A DNA stretch of 64,000 nucleotides, taken from Tetrastigma voinierianum (Eukaryota > Streptophyta > Magnoliopsida > Vitales > Vitaceae). The stretch lies in contig JAEQBH010000991.1 in NCBI GenBank assembly GCA_016808115.1, positions 62,001 through 126,000 of the forward strand, given 5' to 3'. The notes under the pieces are model-generated. The model ran no database searches, was not told where the DNA came from, and saw only the letters and a program-made list of their open reading frames with translations. Positions within the stretch are counted from its first letter, which is position 1. The number at the start of each line of letters is the position of its first letter. The translations under genes were made by a program, and so were the position numbers. Below are positions 22,251-33,486 of this stretch, piece by piece.

Positions 22251-23000
22251 CTATATCTGGAAACATTATTTTCCATTGAATTGCACTCTCAATGAGCTCC
22301 TTGAGCTCACTTTTTTTCCAAATGTTTTATAAAATGTTTTTCAAGGACGGCGAAGCTTGTAGTTCGAGCGTCCTCCGGGCCAGTGCAACCAGCCTCACGT
22401 GGCAGTGCATTTTTAAAATGTATAGTTTTGTTGTAAATAACTACTTGTGCACCTTTCTTCTGTGATATATATATATATATATGTTTTAAAGAAATGAACT
22501 ACAAGAGCTTTGATCCTCTGTTTGGTAGAGGTACGTAGGCGGTTGGGTGTAATTCCCGACTCATGCTTAATGGTTATAGAATTTTTTTTTTTTGTTTATA
22601 TATCTATAGTGTTCAGAAAATGATTTTAAAGTTTGATTTGAAATTGTTGTGGTAGACTTGATGTCCCATTGTTAAATGTGGAGTAAATTAAATTGTTTTA
22701 TCACGGGTGAAATTTGTAAATTGGGTAATCTTAGAAAAAGCAGAGGAAACTTTGCAGATTTTCTATAAATGTTTAAAGCGTATAAAAGGGTTTGACGTTT
22801 AAAAGGAAAAAAAAAAAGGTTTTCCCACCATGTTTCATAAGATTTTAATGGAAAACACAATTGTATAAATGGGTTCACTCCACGGATTCACTTTTAAAAA
22901 GGTTTAAAAGAAATGAAAGGTTTTTTATCGAATTAGTAGGAGTTCCGAGAGGGTCCCCCGGGTTAGAAAATGGAAACCCGGGTTGGGTCCCTTCACTTAG

Positions 23001-23265
23001 ATTCTTAGGTTGTAATTTTTCAAGCTTTATGTTGCTACACATAGTTCATGTTATGTAAATTTACAGCAAGTATACTAGCCACAAGTAGTAAAGGGACTCT
23101 AAGAGTTTGGATTATGATTCCACAAGGATTGTTTGATCAAATTGGCCAAGTACCAAAGCTACTGAGTCACTTACTATCCAAGCTTCCAATTTGAATGAAT
23201 TGATTTAAGGGAAAACAACTAACAGAAATTAAATGGTAAAATTGGATCTTAGGGTGTGTGTAGAG
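23001..23265 (+). mobile_element. Continuation of the LTR-like host sequence between solo LTRs 1 and 2
   Basis: Joins 18476-19557 once solo LTR 1 is removed. It carries CAGCAAGTATACTAGCCACA and a CACAAGTAGTAAAGGGAC word of a type that recurs in plant LTR elements (compare 47920-47990). No coding frame. Confidence 0.4.
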
Positions 23266-23270
23266 AAGAA

Positions 23271-25229
23271 TGTGGCCCAATCCGGGGTATCCCCGTTGAC
23301 ACTTGTCGACCCCTCTTGAGCTCTGTGTCTCCTTATCTTGAGACCCAGCACATGTGTAAAATGGCCACATTGGCCCATACATCATACTCACTAAAAATAC
23401 ATCAACTATATTACCATAGTTTAAGAGTTCTATCACTCTTAATACTGCTTATGTTTCAATTGTAATAATTCATACATGATTTACAAAAATGTAATCAAAG
23501 CCACATGTCGGTTTTCTTCTCAAAAGCGGTCTCTAATGAGCTTCGTCTTCCTGAACACTCCCTGTACCTGAAATAATGATCCCTTGACAGGGTGAGCAAT
23601 GCACAGTAGTGATAATCTCCTACGTGGGTTACTCCCCACCTAAGTGAACATGCAATGGTTCAACACAAACGCATTCAAGTAAAACATGCAAGTCCCTACT
23701 CGAATGTCTACATGCTATGGATGAGAATGTGACCCACCCACTCCCATGTCTCGAGCCCTCACGCATCCCTAAGCCAAGAGTGAGAAAAAACATTATTTTC
23801 AAAACAAAAGGTTTTGTTCTCGAAAACATACTCTAGAGGTTGTTAAAATGATGGACTACCCTCAGGAGAATTTGTTGGATAACTCTCGAAACAATTCATA
23901 GGCCCCTCGGCGTGAATTGTTGGACAATCTCAACCGAAATTCTAGGAAAATCTTAAGTGAAATTCCTTTCTGACATTTTCACTTTTTATTTTCTTTCATG
24001 TCATACACTCACACCTACCATTCTATGGTGCCCCAGTGCATATGGGATGCATTATGCCATTTTCCAAACAATTCATGTTAATATATAAATCATGCATATA
24101 CTAACCGAATCTATCCAATTCTAATGGCTCACACACAATTATATTTCATATAATTCAAGCATCATGTTAACATATTAATTTCTATGCATTAACATATAAT
24201 TTTCCACACAATTCAAGCCATTCATTTAAAGCAAATTCAAGCAAATAACACATGGACATTTTTGGTCCAACAAGCAAACCGGGACTGTTCTTAATAGTCC
24301 CAAACTGAGTAGTGGGCTGTCCGTGGGCCTGCCTCTCACCAAGCATCGGTTCCACTTTGTGGAACCGATAATCCATGTCCATTACCGGCCTCACACATAC
24401 CAACTATAATTTGCATGTTATTTAACATCAAGCAAAGCACACAAATATTACACAAGCCACCTAAATAGTCCGTGGACTGTCCAAAATGGGTCCCAATTTT
24501 CTAGCATTTTAGTCCCAATTTCGGGATTGATTAAACGGCCACTCACGGCCTCATATCAACCAAACATTAACAAGGCTCTTAAACCGAAAATAAACCGAGT
24601 AGGAGAAGACCCATACCTCTCGGAGTTGTCGAAACTCCACAAAACCGGTGTCCACGCATAGCCCTTGTAGTGTAGAACAACTTTGCCTCTTGGCCCGACG
24701 AGAACCAACGGTTCGAACACTTGGAATTCTAGAGAGAAGTTGGACACACTCTCTTTCTAAAATCTGATTTTTCCCTCCACTGTAGGATTCCCCTCTCAAA
24801 ATGAAGAGAAATGTTCTTTTCTCTTTTCACTTATTCCCTTTTTGTCCTCCTGTGCCACTTGTCAACCTCCCATTGGTTGAGAGGATTACCCTTATCATAT
24901 TTTCCACCTACTTTGGTTTTTTATCCAATTAGGGGATGCCACATGTCCATGTGGCCCCCACATTTAAGCTCAAGTTGACTAATTCTGCACTTGACACGTG
25001 GCACACTGTGAGCCACTCAAAATGTGCCAAGTGTCCCGCATTACGCTTGTTGCCTCGAAAAACGTGCAATTTTGACTGTCTCGGAATTCGACATGGTAGC
25101 TAGATTTTGCGAGGCGATTTCAAAGGTGAAGTCCATTTCGTCATCCAACATCTAGAAAAATTCCAAATTTTGACCGAAATTACCATTTTACCATTTTTCA
25201 GAAAATTAGGATTTTCTCGGGGTTTCACA
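23271..25229 (-). mobile_element. Solo LTR 2, Ty3/gypsy-like, 1959 bp, TSD AAGAA
   Basis: On the plus strand it begins TGTGGCCCAATCC and ends GGGGTTTCACA, flanked by AAGAA at 23266-23270 and 25230-25234. Read on the minus strand its start, TGTGAAACCCCGAG followed by TTTTTCTAGATGTTGGATGA, resembles the start of the Tekay-type LTRs, so I place it on the minus strand. CTTGACACGTGGCACA near 24990 is a G-box-containing segment in promoter position. Confidence 0.85.
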
Positions 25230-25234
25230 AAGAA

Positions 25235-25797
25235 AGTGGTGGTGTTGAAGGGATGGTGATGGGAGGGTTTAAGGGCGTTTTATGAGATCTTGTGGGGTTT
25301 TTAAAGGGAGAAAAATTAAGGAATGAGAGTTGTCCAAAACGGTTTAGGTTGCAATTGGGGTGTGGGTGAGTGTATGCAGTTATGAAAGGTGCTTGAGTGC
25401 ACAACAAGGTGAGGTTTTAAAAAGGTGGCCCCTTTTTGCGATAAACCGGTCGACCATTTGAGCTCAACCGGTCAATCTATTGAGGTGGTTTGACCAATTT
25501 TTGCCCAAAATTTCCACAACTCAAACTTCAATCTTCAAAACTTGCCTAAACAACCTTATAGTCCCTTGAACTTAGTCTCCCTCAAAGCAACCATAAGCCA
25601 TCTCAAACTTTCAACTGCTCCAAGACCTTTTTCAATATTCCTATTGTATTACTCAGCTTTGAGAAATCTGGAAAAATAAACAAAATTATAAACACACCAA
25701 AAAGATCAAGAAGCAAGGGAAAGTGAGAAAAAAAAAAAATCAAACATAACCAATGAACTAAGAAAATGGAAAGAGAGATCGAAATCTCACAAGCCTT
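25235..25797. other. Non-coding retroelement flank
   Basis: No coding frame is supported. A pair of ACCGGTC words (about 25445-25475, in opposite senses around ATTTGAGCTC) gives a short self-complementary stretch. It borders the 3' end of the minus-strand Athila pol. Confidence 0.35.
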
Positions 25798-25899
25798 GGG
25801 TTGCCTCCTAAGAAGTGCTAAGTTTATTGTCGCTAGCTCGACCACGTTGCATCTCTATGAGAAATTCAATATCAAGAATCTCTAGCCACCCAAATAGTA

Positions 25900-26674
25900 A
25901 GTCTCTATTTTCTTATAATTCTCTCCAAAATAGTGCTTCAGCCTTTTCCCATTGACTTTAAACTCTCTCATACTATCAGATTTTAGACAAATTGCACCAT
26001 AAGGAGTTACTGATGTGACTATGACTGGCCTTGACTAGCGAGACTTCAATTTGCCCAGAAACAACTGAAGTCTAGAGTTAAAAATTAACACTCTATCCCT
26101 TTCTTTGAACTCTTTTCTCAACAAGTGCTTGTCATGCCATTTTTTTTATCTTTGTAGATCTTATCATTGTCATACTGCAACTCTTTAAGCTCACTCAGTT
26201 AGAGGAGCTTTCTCTCACTTGCCTCTTTGAAGTTGAAGTTGAGCTTTTTTATGGCCCACATCGCACGATGTTCCAACTCAACAGGCAAATGGCAAGGTTT
26301 TCCAAAGATCAATATGGTGACATTCCAATTGGGGTTTTGAAGGAGGTTCTATATGTCCATAATGCATCATCCAACCTTTGAGACCAATCATTCAGAGAGG
26401 TATTCACTGTTTTCTCCAAAATGCTCTTGATTTCTCTGTTTGAAATTTATGCTTGTCCATTGGATTGCTGGTGATATAGGAGGCCATTTGCATGTCTCAC
26501 GCTATACTTGCCAAGAAATGAAGCAAACACCCTATTACAAAAGTGACTCCCCTCTTCACTAAGGATGCATCTATGGGCTCCAAAACGGATAGGATGTTTT
26601 TATGGAAGAACTTCACAACTGTCTTAGCGTCATTTTTTGGAGTAGCAATTGCCTCAACCCACTTTGATACGTAG
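25900..26674 (-). pseudogene. Athila integrase, C-terminal part (distal to solo LTR 3)
   Basis: From the LTR junction the minus strand continues the integrase core (SKWVEAIATPKNDAKTV). It then gives AIKKLNFNFKEASERKLL, the element's conserved segment after the catalytic core, and REFKVNGKRLKHYF near the end of pol. Frame breaks occur between these blocks. Just beyond, at 25798-25815, lies the GGAGGCAACCC box found after pol in this lineage; the plus-strand element has it at 53427. Confidence 0.7.
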
Positions 26675-27611
26675 TGTAACACCCCGAAATATACCCTAGC
26701 AGTTTTCGGACTTGTTTAGGGTATATTATAAGCTAAATATGAATTTTCGAAAATAAAATTTGAGACCCGAAACGAAAATTAGAGACAAGGGTAAAGTGGT
26801 CCTTACCACTTGAGGGCCTAGTGGTCATAAAAGTGAAAGATTAGGGGTTATAAATATGAAATGTTTAAAAATGAAATGTAAATAGAAAATTTTTTGGGAT
26901 GCAAGGCAATTAGAGAAAGTTGGAATAGAAATGTGAATGAATGGAAGGGCTTAAGTGCAAATAAGGAAACTTAAAACAAAAAATGGGTTTTCTTGTCTTG
27001 GCCAAACATGGCCTTAACAAATATGGGATTAAAAAAGACCAAGAATTGGTCTCATTTTTGAAGGAGAAAACCGTGAGAGAGAGAGAGAGGGAGAGAAGGA
27101 GAGAAGAAGGAAGAAAGAAGAAGAGGAAGAAGAGCAAGCAAAGAAGCCAAGCTCCAAAAAGAGTATGGAACTACTAACCTTGTGTATGGATCTTGGTTTG
27201 TTTGTTTAATAGTTATTTGTTGTACCCCGAACCTAAGGGTTTTGTTAGGATTTCATCTAACCAAAGATTTATTGAGTTAGGGTTAACAAAACTCTAAGTA
27301 AGCTCAGAAAACATGGAATCCTCATTTGAGGTTGGATTTATGGTTTAATTGCAAGGTAAAGGGTTGGAGTTAGAACAAACCCTAATAAATTTGTGTATTT
27401 TGAGAGTAATTATATGGGTTCATAACCCATATTAGAGTGGTTTTAGAGAAAATCATAGAGGGTTTGATGAAGATATGAAATTGAAGGGAAATTGCATAGA
27501 AAAGAGATTCCAAGATGAATTTAGATTGTTTTGATGTGTGTTTGAAGGGTAGAAGTGATTGAGGATCAAAGTACATGAAAATGTGAAAACACACATTACG
27601 GGCACTTTCGG

Positions 27612-27716
27612 AGAGTCCTACCGGTAGGAGTTAAGTCCTACCGGTAGAACTTCGATTCTGGTCATTTTTGGCCAAGTCCTACCGGTAGAACTTAAGTCCC
27701 TACCGGTAGGACTTGT
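27612..27716 (+). repeat. Cluster of four TACCGGTA palindromes in solo LTR 3
   Basis: TCCTACCGGTAGGA and close variants occur four times in about 100 bases, each followed by AGTT/AACTT-like spacers. Each is a perfect or near-perfect palindrome of 8-16 bases. Confidence 0.9.
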
Positions 27717-28479
27717 TCTAATTTTCCTGTTACAGGCCAGTTTTGGTATTTTGGCCATAACTTCCTCATTTCTTATCCGATTTGAGTGATTCAAGTGGCC
27801 ACTTAAAATAGACTCCAAGGAGAACCAAAATTAAAGAAAGTATTGTCAAATTATATGACTCTAAGGGGTCAAGAAATATTCTATCAAAGTGGGGCCGTGT
27901 GCAAGACAAATTCTAGTTCCAACTTTGAACATAGAGTAGTCCAGGTTGTTTCGGACGTAACTTGATTTCGGTGCTCAGGTGGGTGATTCAATTGGAATAG
28001 AACCCTTAGAACCTTAGATTTAAATGAGTACAAAAAGACCTTGTGTCAAATATAAAGTTAGAACCTCGGAAAAAATTAGTAGCCAAACGCTATTCTAGTG
28101 TAATCGGGTAAACCTGACTAGTTTGGCATGAAAATGCCATAACAATTTGGATGATCGATTGGATTGATTCCAATTCCTAAGTAAACTAACTCACTAAAGA
28201 ATGAGAATATATGAATGAGGTGTGATCTCCCTTAGACATCATACTTCACAATATGAAGTGCCATATGTAATAGGCATGAAACAAGGGAAAAAAGTAGAAA
28301 ATGAAAAATGTAAGATGTGTTCATGAAACATGAAAATGAATTATGGAAAAATGAAAATGAAAGCGAGTGAAACATGATTGTGAACATGCGAGGCAATATC
28401 GCGAACACATAATGTGGTTAAGTGATATATGATTATTATCACATACTAACCCGGAGAAAATGATAACAAATAAGCAGTA

Positions 28480-28680
28480 TAAGTAAATGGGTATATGAAT
28501 GAGTATACGTGATTGAATATGTGAATGAGTAATTTATGAATAAGTATACATGAATGGTATCGTCAATGAATTTATGACTGAGTGTATATGAATGAGTATC
28601 GTGAATGAACCTGCGTGAATGAGCATTTTGTTATGAATGAGTATACGTGAATGAATAAATGAGCATATGAAATGTGTACA
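28480..28680 (+). repeat. Short-period GAATGAGTATACGTGAAT repeats
   Basis: A degenerate repeat of about 20 bp (GAATGAGTATACGTG and relatives) runs through this part of solo LTR 3. Confidence 0.65.
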
Positions 28681-28879
28681 TAGGTGCGTATATCACTTTG
28701 AAAAGATAATACAGTGATATTAGAAGTGAAATGTGATTATGATCGGTTATGAATGAGTAATTGTGAAATATATATGTATATATATATTGATTTGAATGAT
28801 TGTTATTCGAAATGTCTTGTCTCACCACGTATGCATGTGTGCATGTATTTGGACGATAAAGCGAGAATTCTTTGCATAA

Positions 28880-29490
28880 AGTAAATTGATTTGAAATGTA
28901 TCATTGGATAGTGGAGCATGTTGGGATTCACCAACTGAATTTGTCATGGAAGGTACTTGGTATTTAATGCAATGCGAAATCACATTTACTCTTGAATGAC
29001 GGACATGGCGGGATTCACCAAGCGAATGCATGCGTGAATGTCGCTTCCCCATAGTCATATGGCCAGGGCGAGTAATATTGATTGTGAAACCACGTTTACC
29101 TCTTGGATGACAAGCGAGGCGAGGTTCGCATTTGAATCTTATCGTGGATGTCGAATTACATGGTTATATGTGGAATCACAAATAGAACAACGAATCGATG
29201 TAATCACGAAATCACATTGCTGCGAATGACGGACATGACGAGGGTTCTGCGAATGCAATAAGTGAGCGTCGAATTCTATAGCCATATGTGAAATGGTAAT
29301 TGTTAAATGGAAACCGCGTACTGGGATAATGAAGCAGGGACGGGGACCACCAGCGAATGTCGTGGTGTAATTCTATAGTCATATGTGAGACGGTATTATT
29401 GATGTGAAACCACATTACTGCGAGATAATGAAACGGGCGGGATTCGTGGCGAATACGTAGGTGGATGTCGAATTCTATAGTTATATGTGG
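28880..29490 (+). repeat. Degenerate tandem repeat of about 120 bp in solo LTR 3
   Basis: Four to five units share, in order, GA(T/C)(A/G)(A/G)(C/G)GGACATGGCGGGATTC-like, GCGAATG, GTCGAATTCTATAGTCATAT and GTGAAACCAC(G/A)TTAC words. Unit length varies through indels. A separate two-unit repeat of about 105 bp follows at 29740-29900. Confidence 0.7.
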
Positions 29491-30716
29491 GATCCTAAAT
29501 AGAAAAAGGAACGATGGTATTAAAGTGTATTTGTATAAAAATTATCTTTTTCATTACACGGAGATGAAGTAAAAGGCATCATTTTGTAAATGCATTTTGT
29601 TGAATGTAAATGTAAGGGTCTTTTGAAATTATAAGTGTTTGTAGAGTTGCAGAAAAGAAGTGCTTTTCGATTAATTAAAGATTAAATAGAATACCCCTTA
29701 AACAAATGTTTTGGAAAGATAATTGAAAATGTCGAGATGTAGGAGCTCAGTGGGATCATGGCTGTCAGTCGGGATTGGTCGTGACACTTTTGAAAAGAAA
29801 ATTTAATAAGGCAGAAATAAATGTTTTGATTGGCTTGTCGAGATGCATAGGGCTCCAGCTTGAATCCTTGATCGAATTCAGTAGGGAGTTCGATTCGCGA
29901 CACTTTGAAAAATGAAAATTTATAAAGCGAAAACAAAATGATTTGGGCATCGAGGATCTGCAATGTAATTTCAAAGGAGTTGATTAAGGGCTTCCGGTTG
30001 TGATAGTGATAAAGAGTCTAATATGTGTGGTATTAGTCGAGTTGAACCTGTATGAAATTGATATGATTTGATTTGTTACGAGATTGCCATTGTATCGTAT
30101 AGGTTTACTTTGGATATGTTTTGATCTATCATACATGTAGTAGATATAAAGTTCCTGACCTGTAAAATACATGATACGGAAAGTAATATGAACATGAGAT
30201 AATGACAAAGGAATGAAAGAATAAAATGTACATGTATAATATGAGATGAGTTAGAAGTCGAATAGAATAGACATTGTTATTTGCATAAGTAAAGTAAATG
30301 TAAAAAGACAGATGACAACGATTATTATTATTGAATTAGATTATTGTCTATATGTTCCCACTAAAGCGTAAAGCTTAGCACGGGTGTTCAATCAGGTGTA
30401 GGTACTGAAAGAGGAGTTAAAGAGAGGACGAGGACATTTCCACACACAGCGGTCACAGACCATCTCGGAGATAGGTGCTCACCATTATTTGTTGCGATCT
30501 CTAATGTTTATTAGATATGTATATATATGTGTGTTGTATAGAAATGGGACTTAGTAAATGTGAATCAATTTTAATGGATACCACTCCACGATTGTTAGTT
30601 CATTTTAATTGTAAATGATTGTTGGTTATAAAAATAAGGAGTCCCAGAGTATGGTTTCGCACCAGCAAGTTGGTTCTGATCGAGGTCGGATGCAAGGGAT
30701 CGGGCGTGACACGTAG

Positions 30717-31158
30717 TCCTTTACCAGAAAAGTATAAAAATTCGAGGACGGAGGAAATGGCCCCATGAAGTCGATACCCCACACATTGAAGATTTCAACC
30801 TCAAGAATATTGTTCAAAGACATCTAATTTCTCCTTGAGATGTTGCCAACTCTCTAACATCTATCATAGCCCTGAACAAATTTGTAACAATCCTTAAACA
30901 AGGTAGGCCAAAAGAATCTAGATTGAAGTACTTTCTAAATTGTTCTATGACCACTAAATCGCCCTCAATATGTCGAAGAATGACACTTGGATAGAATTTC
31001 TTCATACTCCTATTGTGGCACACATCTCCTTATCACTTGATTAGCACATCTTTTGAACAAGAGTGGGTCATCCCACTGTTAAAATATGACATCATAAAGG
31101 AACTTCTTCCTTTGCTAAGAGCTGAGTCTAGGTGGTAACACATTGCAAACAAGATAGT
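30717..31158 (-). pseudogene. Athila integrase, N-terminal part (proximal to solo LTR 3)
   Basis: Minus strand. A degenerate zinc-finger region with VILRHIEGD and EQFRKYFNLDSF is followed by NVWGIDFMGPFPPS, the start of the integrase catalytic core, and the frame runs into the CGTAG target site. Stops and shifts separate the blocks. Function is lost both by decay and by the LTR insertion. Confidence 0.7.
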
Positions 31159-31640
31159 TCACAAATTTGAATACCAAGGCAAATATGTCTCCACAACCAT
31201 CAACTGTTCATCCGGGAAAAATTCTTCAATTTCCTTATGATCCTCAATCCCCTCGTCATCTTCCAAACAGGATAAGTGGTCATCTACCAAATTTTCACTT
31301 CCCTTTTTATCTTTGATCTCGATATCAAATTCTCGAAGCAACAATACCCATCTAATCAATCTCGGTTTTGCATCATTCTTCATAATGAGATAGCTGATAG
31401 CAGCATGATATGTATAAATAGTCACTCTACCCCTAATAATGTAAGACTTGAACTTGTCATAGGAGTAGACCACTACTAACATCTATTTCTTTGTAGTTGT
31501 GTAGTTCTCTTGATCTTCATTCAAAGTCTAAATGGCATAGTAGATAGCCTTGAAGATATTCTCACTCCTCTGCCCTAATACAGCTCCAATGGCATAGTCA
31601 CTGGTGTCACACATGATCACAAATGGCTCATCTCAATTGG
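31159..31640 (-). pseudogene. Athila RNase H domain
   Basis: Minus strand. The segment around LIRWVLLLREFDIEIKDKKG is the characteristic end of gypsy RNase H before the linker to integrase. It closely parallels the plus-strand element at 51637-52242. The upstream CDAS-type start is reduced to fragments. Confidence 0.75.
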
Positions 31641-31664
31641 GCACAGTTACAATAGGAGTAGAAA

Positions 31665-32640
31665 TCAATTTCTCCTTGATCTCTTTGAATGCCTCATACA
31701 AGCCTTATCAAAGTTGACAGTTGCATCCTTCTTTAGTAACTTACAAAGTGGCCTTGCAAATTTTAAGAAATCTTTAATGAATCTCCTATTAAACCCTGCA
31801 TGTCCCAAGAAACTTCGAATACCTCCCACTGTAATAGGTGGAACAAGGGTCTTAATAGTAGCTATTTTTGTGTGGTCGAATTCCAATCCCTTTGAAGATA
31901 CAAGGTGTCCTATCACACTCCCTTCTTTCTCCTTGAAGTGGCACTTTTCCCAGTTCAACACAAGGTTATTTTCTCTACACCTTTGCAATACCACCCCTAG
32001 GTTATGAAGACAACTATCAAATGAACACCCAAAAACTGAGAAGCCATCCATAAAAACTTCCATTATATTCTCAATCAAATTAGCAAAAATTGCCATCATG
32101 CATCCCTGGAATGTGGTTGGAGCATTACACAACGCAAAATGCATCCTCATGAAAGAGTAAGTCCCATAAGGACATGTGAAAGTGGTTTTTTCTTAATCTT
32201 CTAGAGTAATCATAATCTTGTTGTACCCCAAATATCCATCCATAAAATAGTAGTAAGAATTCCTTACAAGTTTGTCCAACATTTGGTTAATAAAGAGTAA
32301 AGGGTAGTGGTCTTTCCTTATTACTTTATTGAACTTCCAATAGTTAACACACTCGTCACCTTGTAACTATGAGAGTGGATATAAGCTTGTTCTTTTCATT
32401 CTTAACCACTGTCATACCACCCATATTCTTCTTTAGAAATCTCAACAACTTAGTCTCCATATCCACATTCAAGGTTGAAGAAATAATCACAAGCTTGGTA
32501 CCACCCTTTCCCAAAAATGCATATCAAAGATTTTTGGGCTGTTATTTGAGAACTAATCCATCGGGTGTCTTCTTCTCTTCCTCTACAATTACTATTTCAT
32601 CATCCACCTCAAGAGCTAATATGGTCTCTGTCAAATCAGG
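31665..32640 (-). pseudogene. Athila reverse transcriptase, active site altered
   Basis: Minus strand. RMHFALCNAPTTFQ, EVFMDGFSVFG and LVLNWEKCHF are the ordered RT motifs, and FLGHAGFNRRFI marks the connection region. The catalytic box, FMDD in this lineage, reads MDG (32043-32051), so the second Asp is replaced by Gly. The part toward the RT N-terminus (32160-32640) is present only as frame-shifted fragments. Confidence 0.8.
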
Positions 32641-32663
32641 GCTTGAAGATACTTCTTCACAAC

Positions 32664-33230
32664 TCAACTCAACTCAACTGTAGTAAGTGACTTGGTTAAG
32701 CAGTCTTCAAGTGGATATCTATTCCCAAAGTCATAAATCAACTTAGTTGGAGGAGGAATCAAGTTGACAACTCTCATGCAACCAGCATTGTCATCATCCA
32801 AAAATTTCATGGTCTTGCATAATTCAAATTTCACTTGGTCTTCCCCTACTTTGAGTGTTAGTTCCCCGTTCTTTACATTAATTAGCACTTACCCTGTGGC
32901 AAGAAAAGGTCTACCCAGAATGATAGGTGCATCTATGCCTTCCTCCATGTCCAATACCACAAAATCCATGGGAAATATGAATCTATCAACCTTCACCAAG
33001 ATATCCTCGATGATTCCCTTGGGATAAGTTAGAGATCGGTCCACCATTTGCAGAGACAAAGTGGTTGGAGTTAACTCCCTCAAATTCAACTTGTTCATAA
33101 CTGACAAAGGCATAAAATTTATGCTCGCTCCCAAGTCACATAGTACCTTAATAAAGGTATGCTCTCTGATCACACATGGGATAGTAAAACTACTCGGATC
33201 TTTAAGCTTTTTGGGGAACGTCCTTTGAAT
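32664..33230 (-). pseudogene. Athila aspartic protease and linker
   Basis: Minus strand. VLCDLGASINFMPLSV is the retroviral-type protease active site in its Athila form (D-L-G-A-S). ILGRPFLATG is the C-terminal flap-side motif. The linker that follows (32888-32664) continues toward RT. This is the best preserved part of the element, with an open frame over most of its length. Confidence 0.8.
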
Positions 33231-33486
33231 GATGGCGCAACAACTTTATGATAAACTCACAGTGCCACAAGAATCTAGATTCTTCTTGTTGCTCATGATC
33301 TCTTTCATAAACTTGATATACTTAGGCATTTGGGCTAAGGCATCCGTAAATGGAATATTCACCTCAAGCTTCTTAAACATGTTGAGAAACTTCGCAAATT
33401 GTTCATCTATGCTTTGCTTTTCTAAATCTTTGGGGGAAAGGTAAAGGTGGGATAATTAAGGGAGGGTTGTCGGGAAATGTGATTCT

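Larger units (their letters stand above)
19558..22995 (+). mobile_element. Solo LTR 1, Ty3/gypsy (Tekay-like), 3438 bp, TSD CTTAG
   Basis: It begins TGTAAGACCC and ends GGGTCCCTTCA. CTTAG stands immediately before (19553-19557) and immediately after (22996-23000). About 190 bases in, TGTAAAACCC and then TTTTCTAGATCTCGGATGAC match the LTRs of the chromovirus at 34-45 kb. There is no internal coding region, so this is a solo LTR left by recombination. Confidence 0.85.
26675..30711 (+). mobile_element. Solo LTR 3, 4037 bp, TSD CGTAG, inside Athila integrase
   Basis: Starts TGTAACACCCCG and ends GGGCGTGACA, flanked by CGTAG at 26670-26674 and 30712-30716. No primer-binding site, coding frame or second LTR copy lies inside, so I call it a solo LTR although it is long. 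Removing it and one copy of CGTAG restores the integrase frame across the site. Confidence 0.88.
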
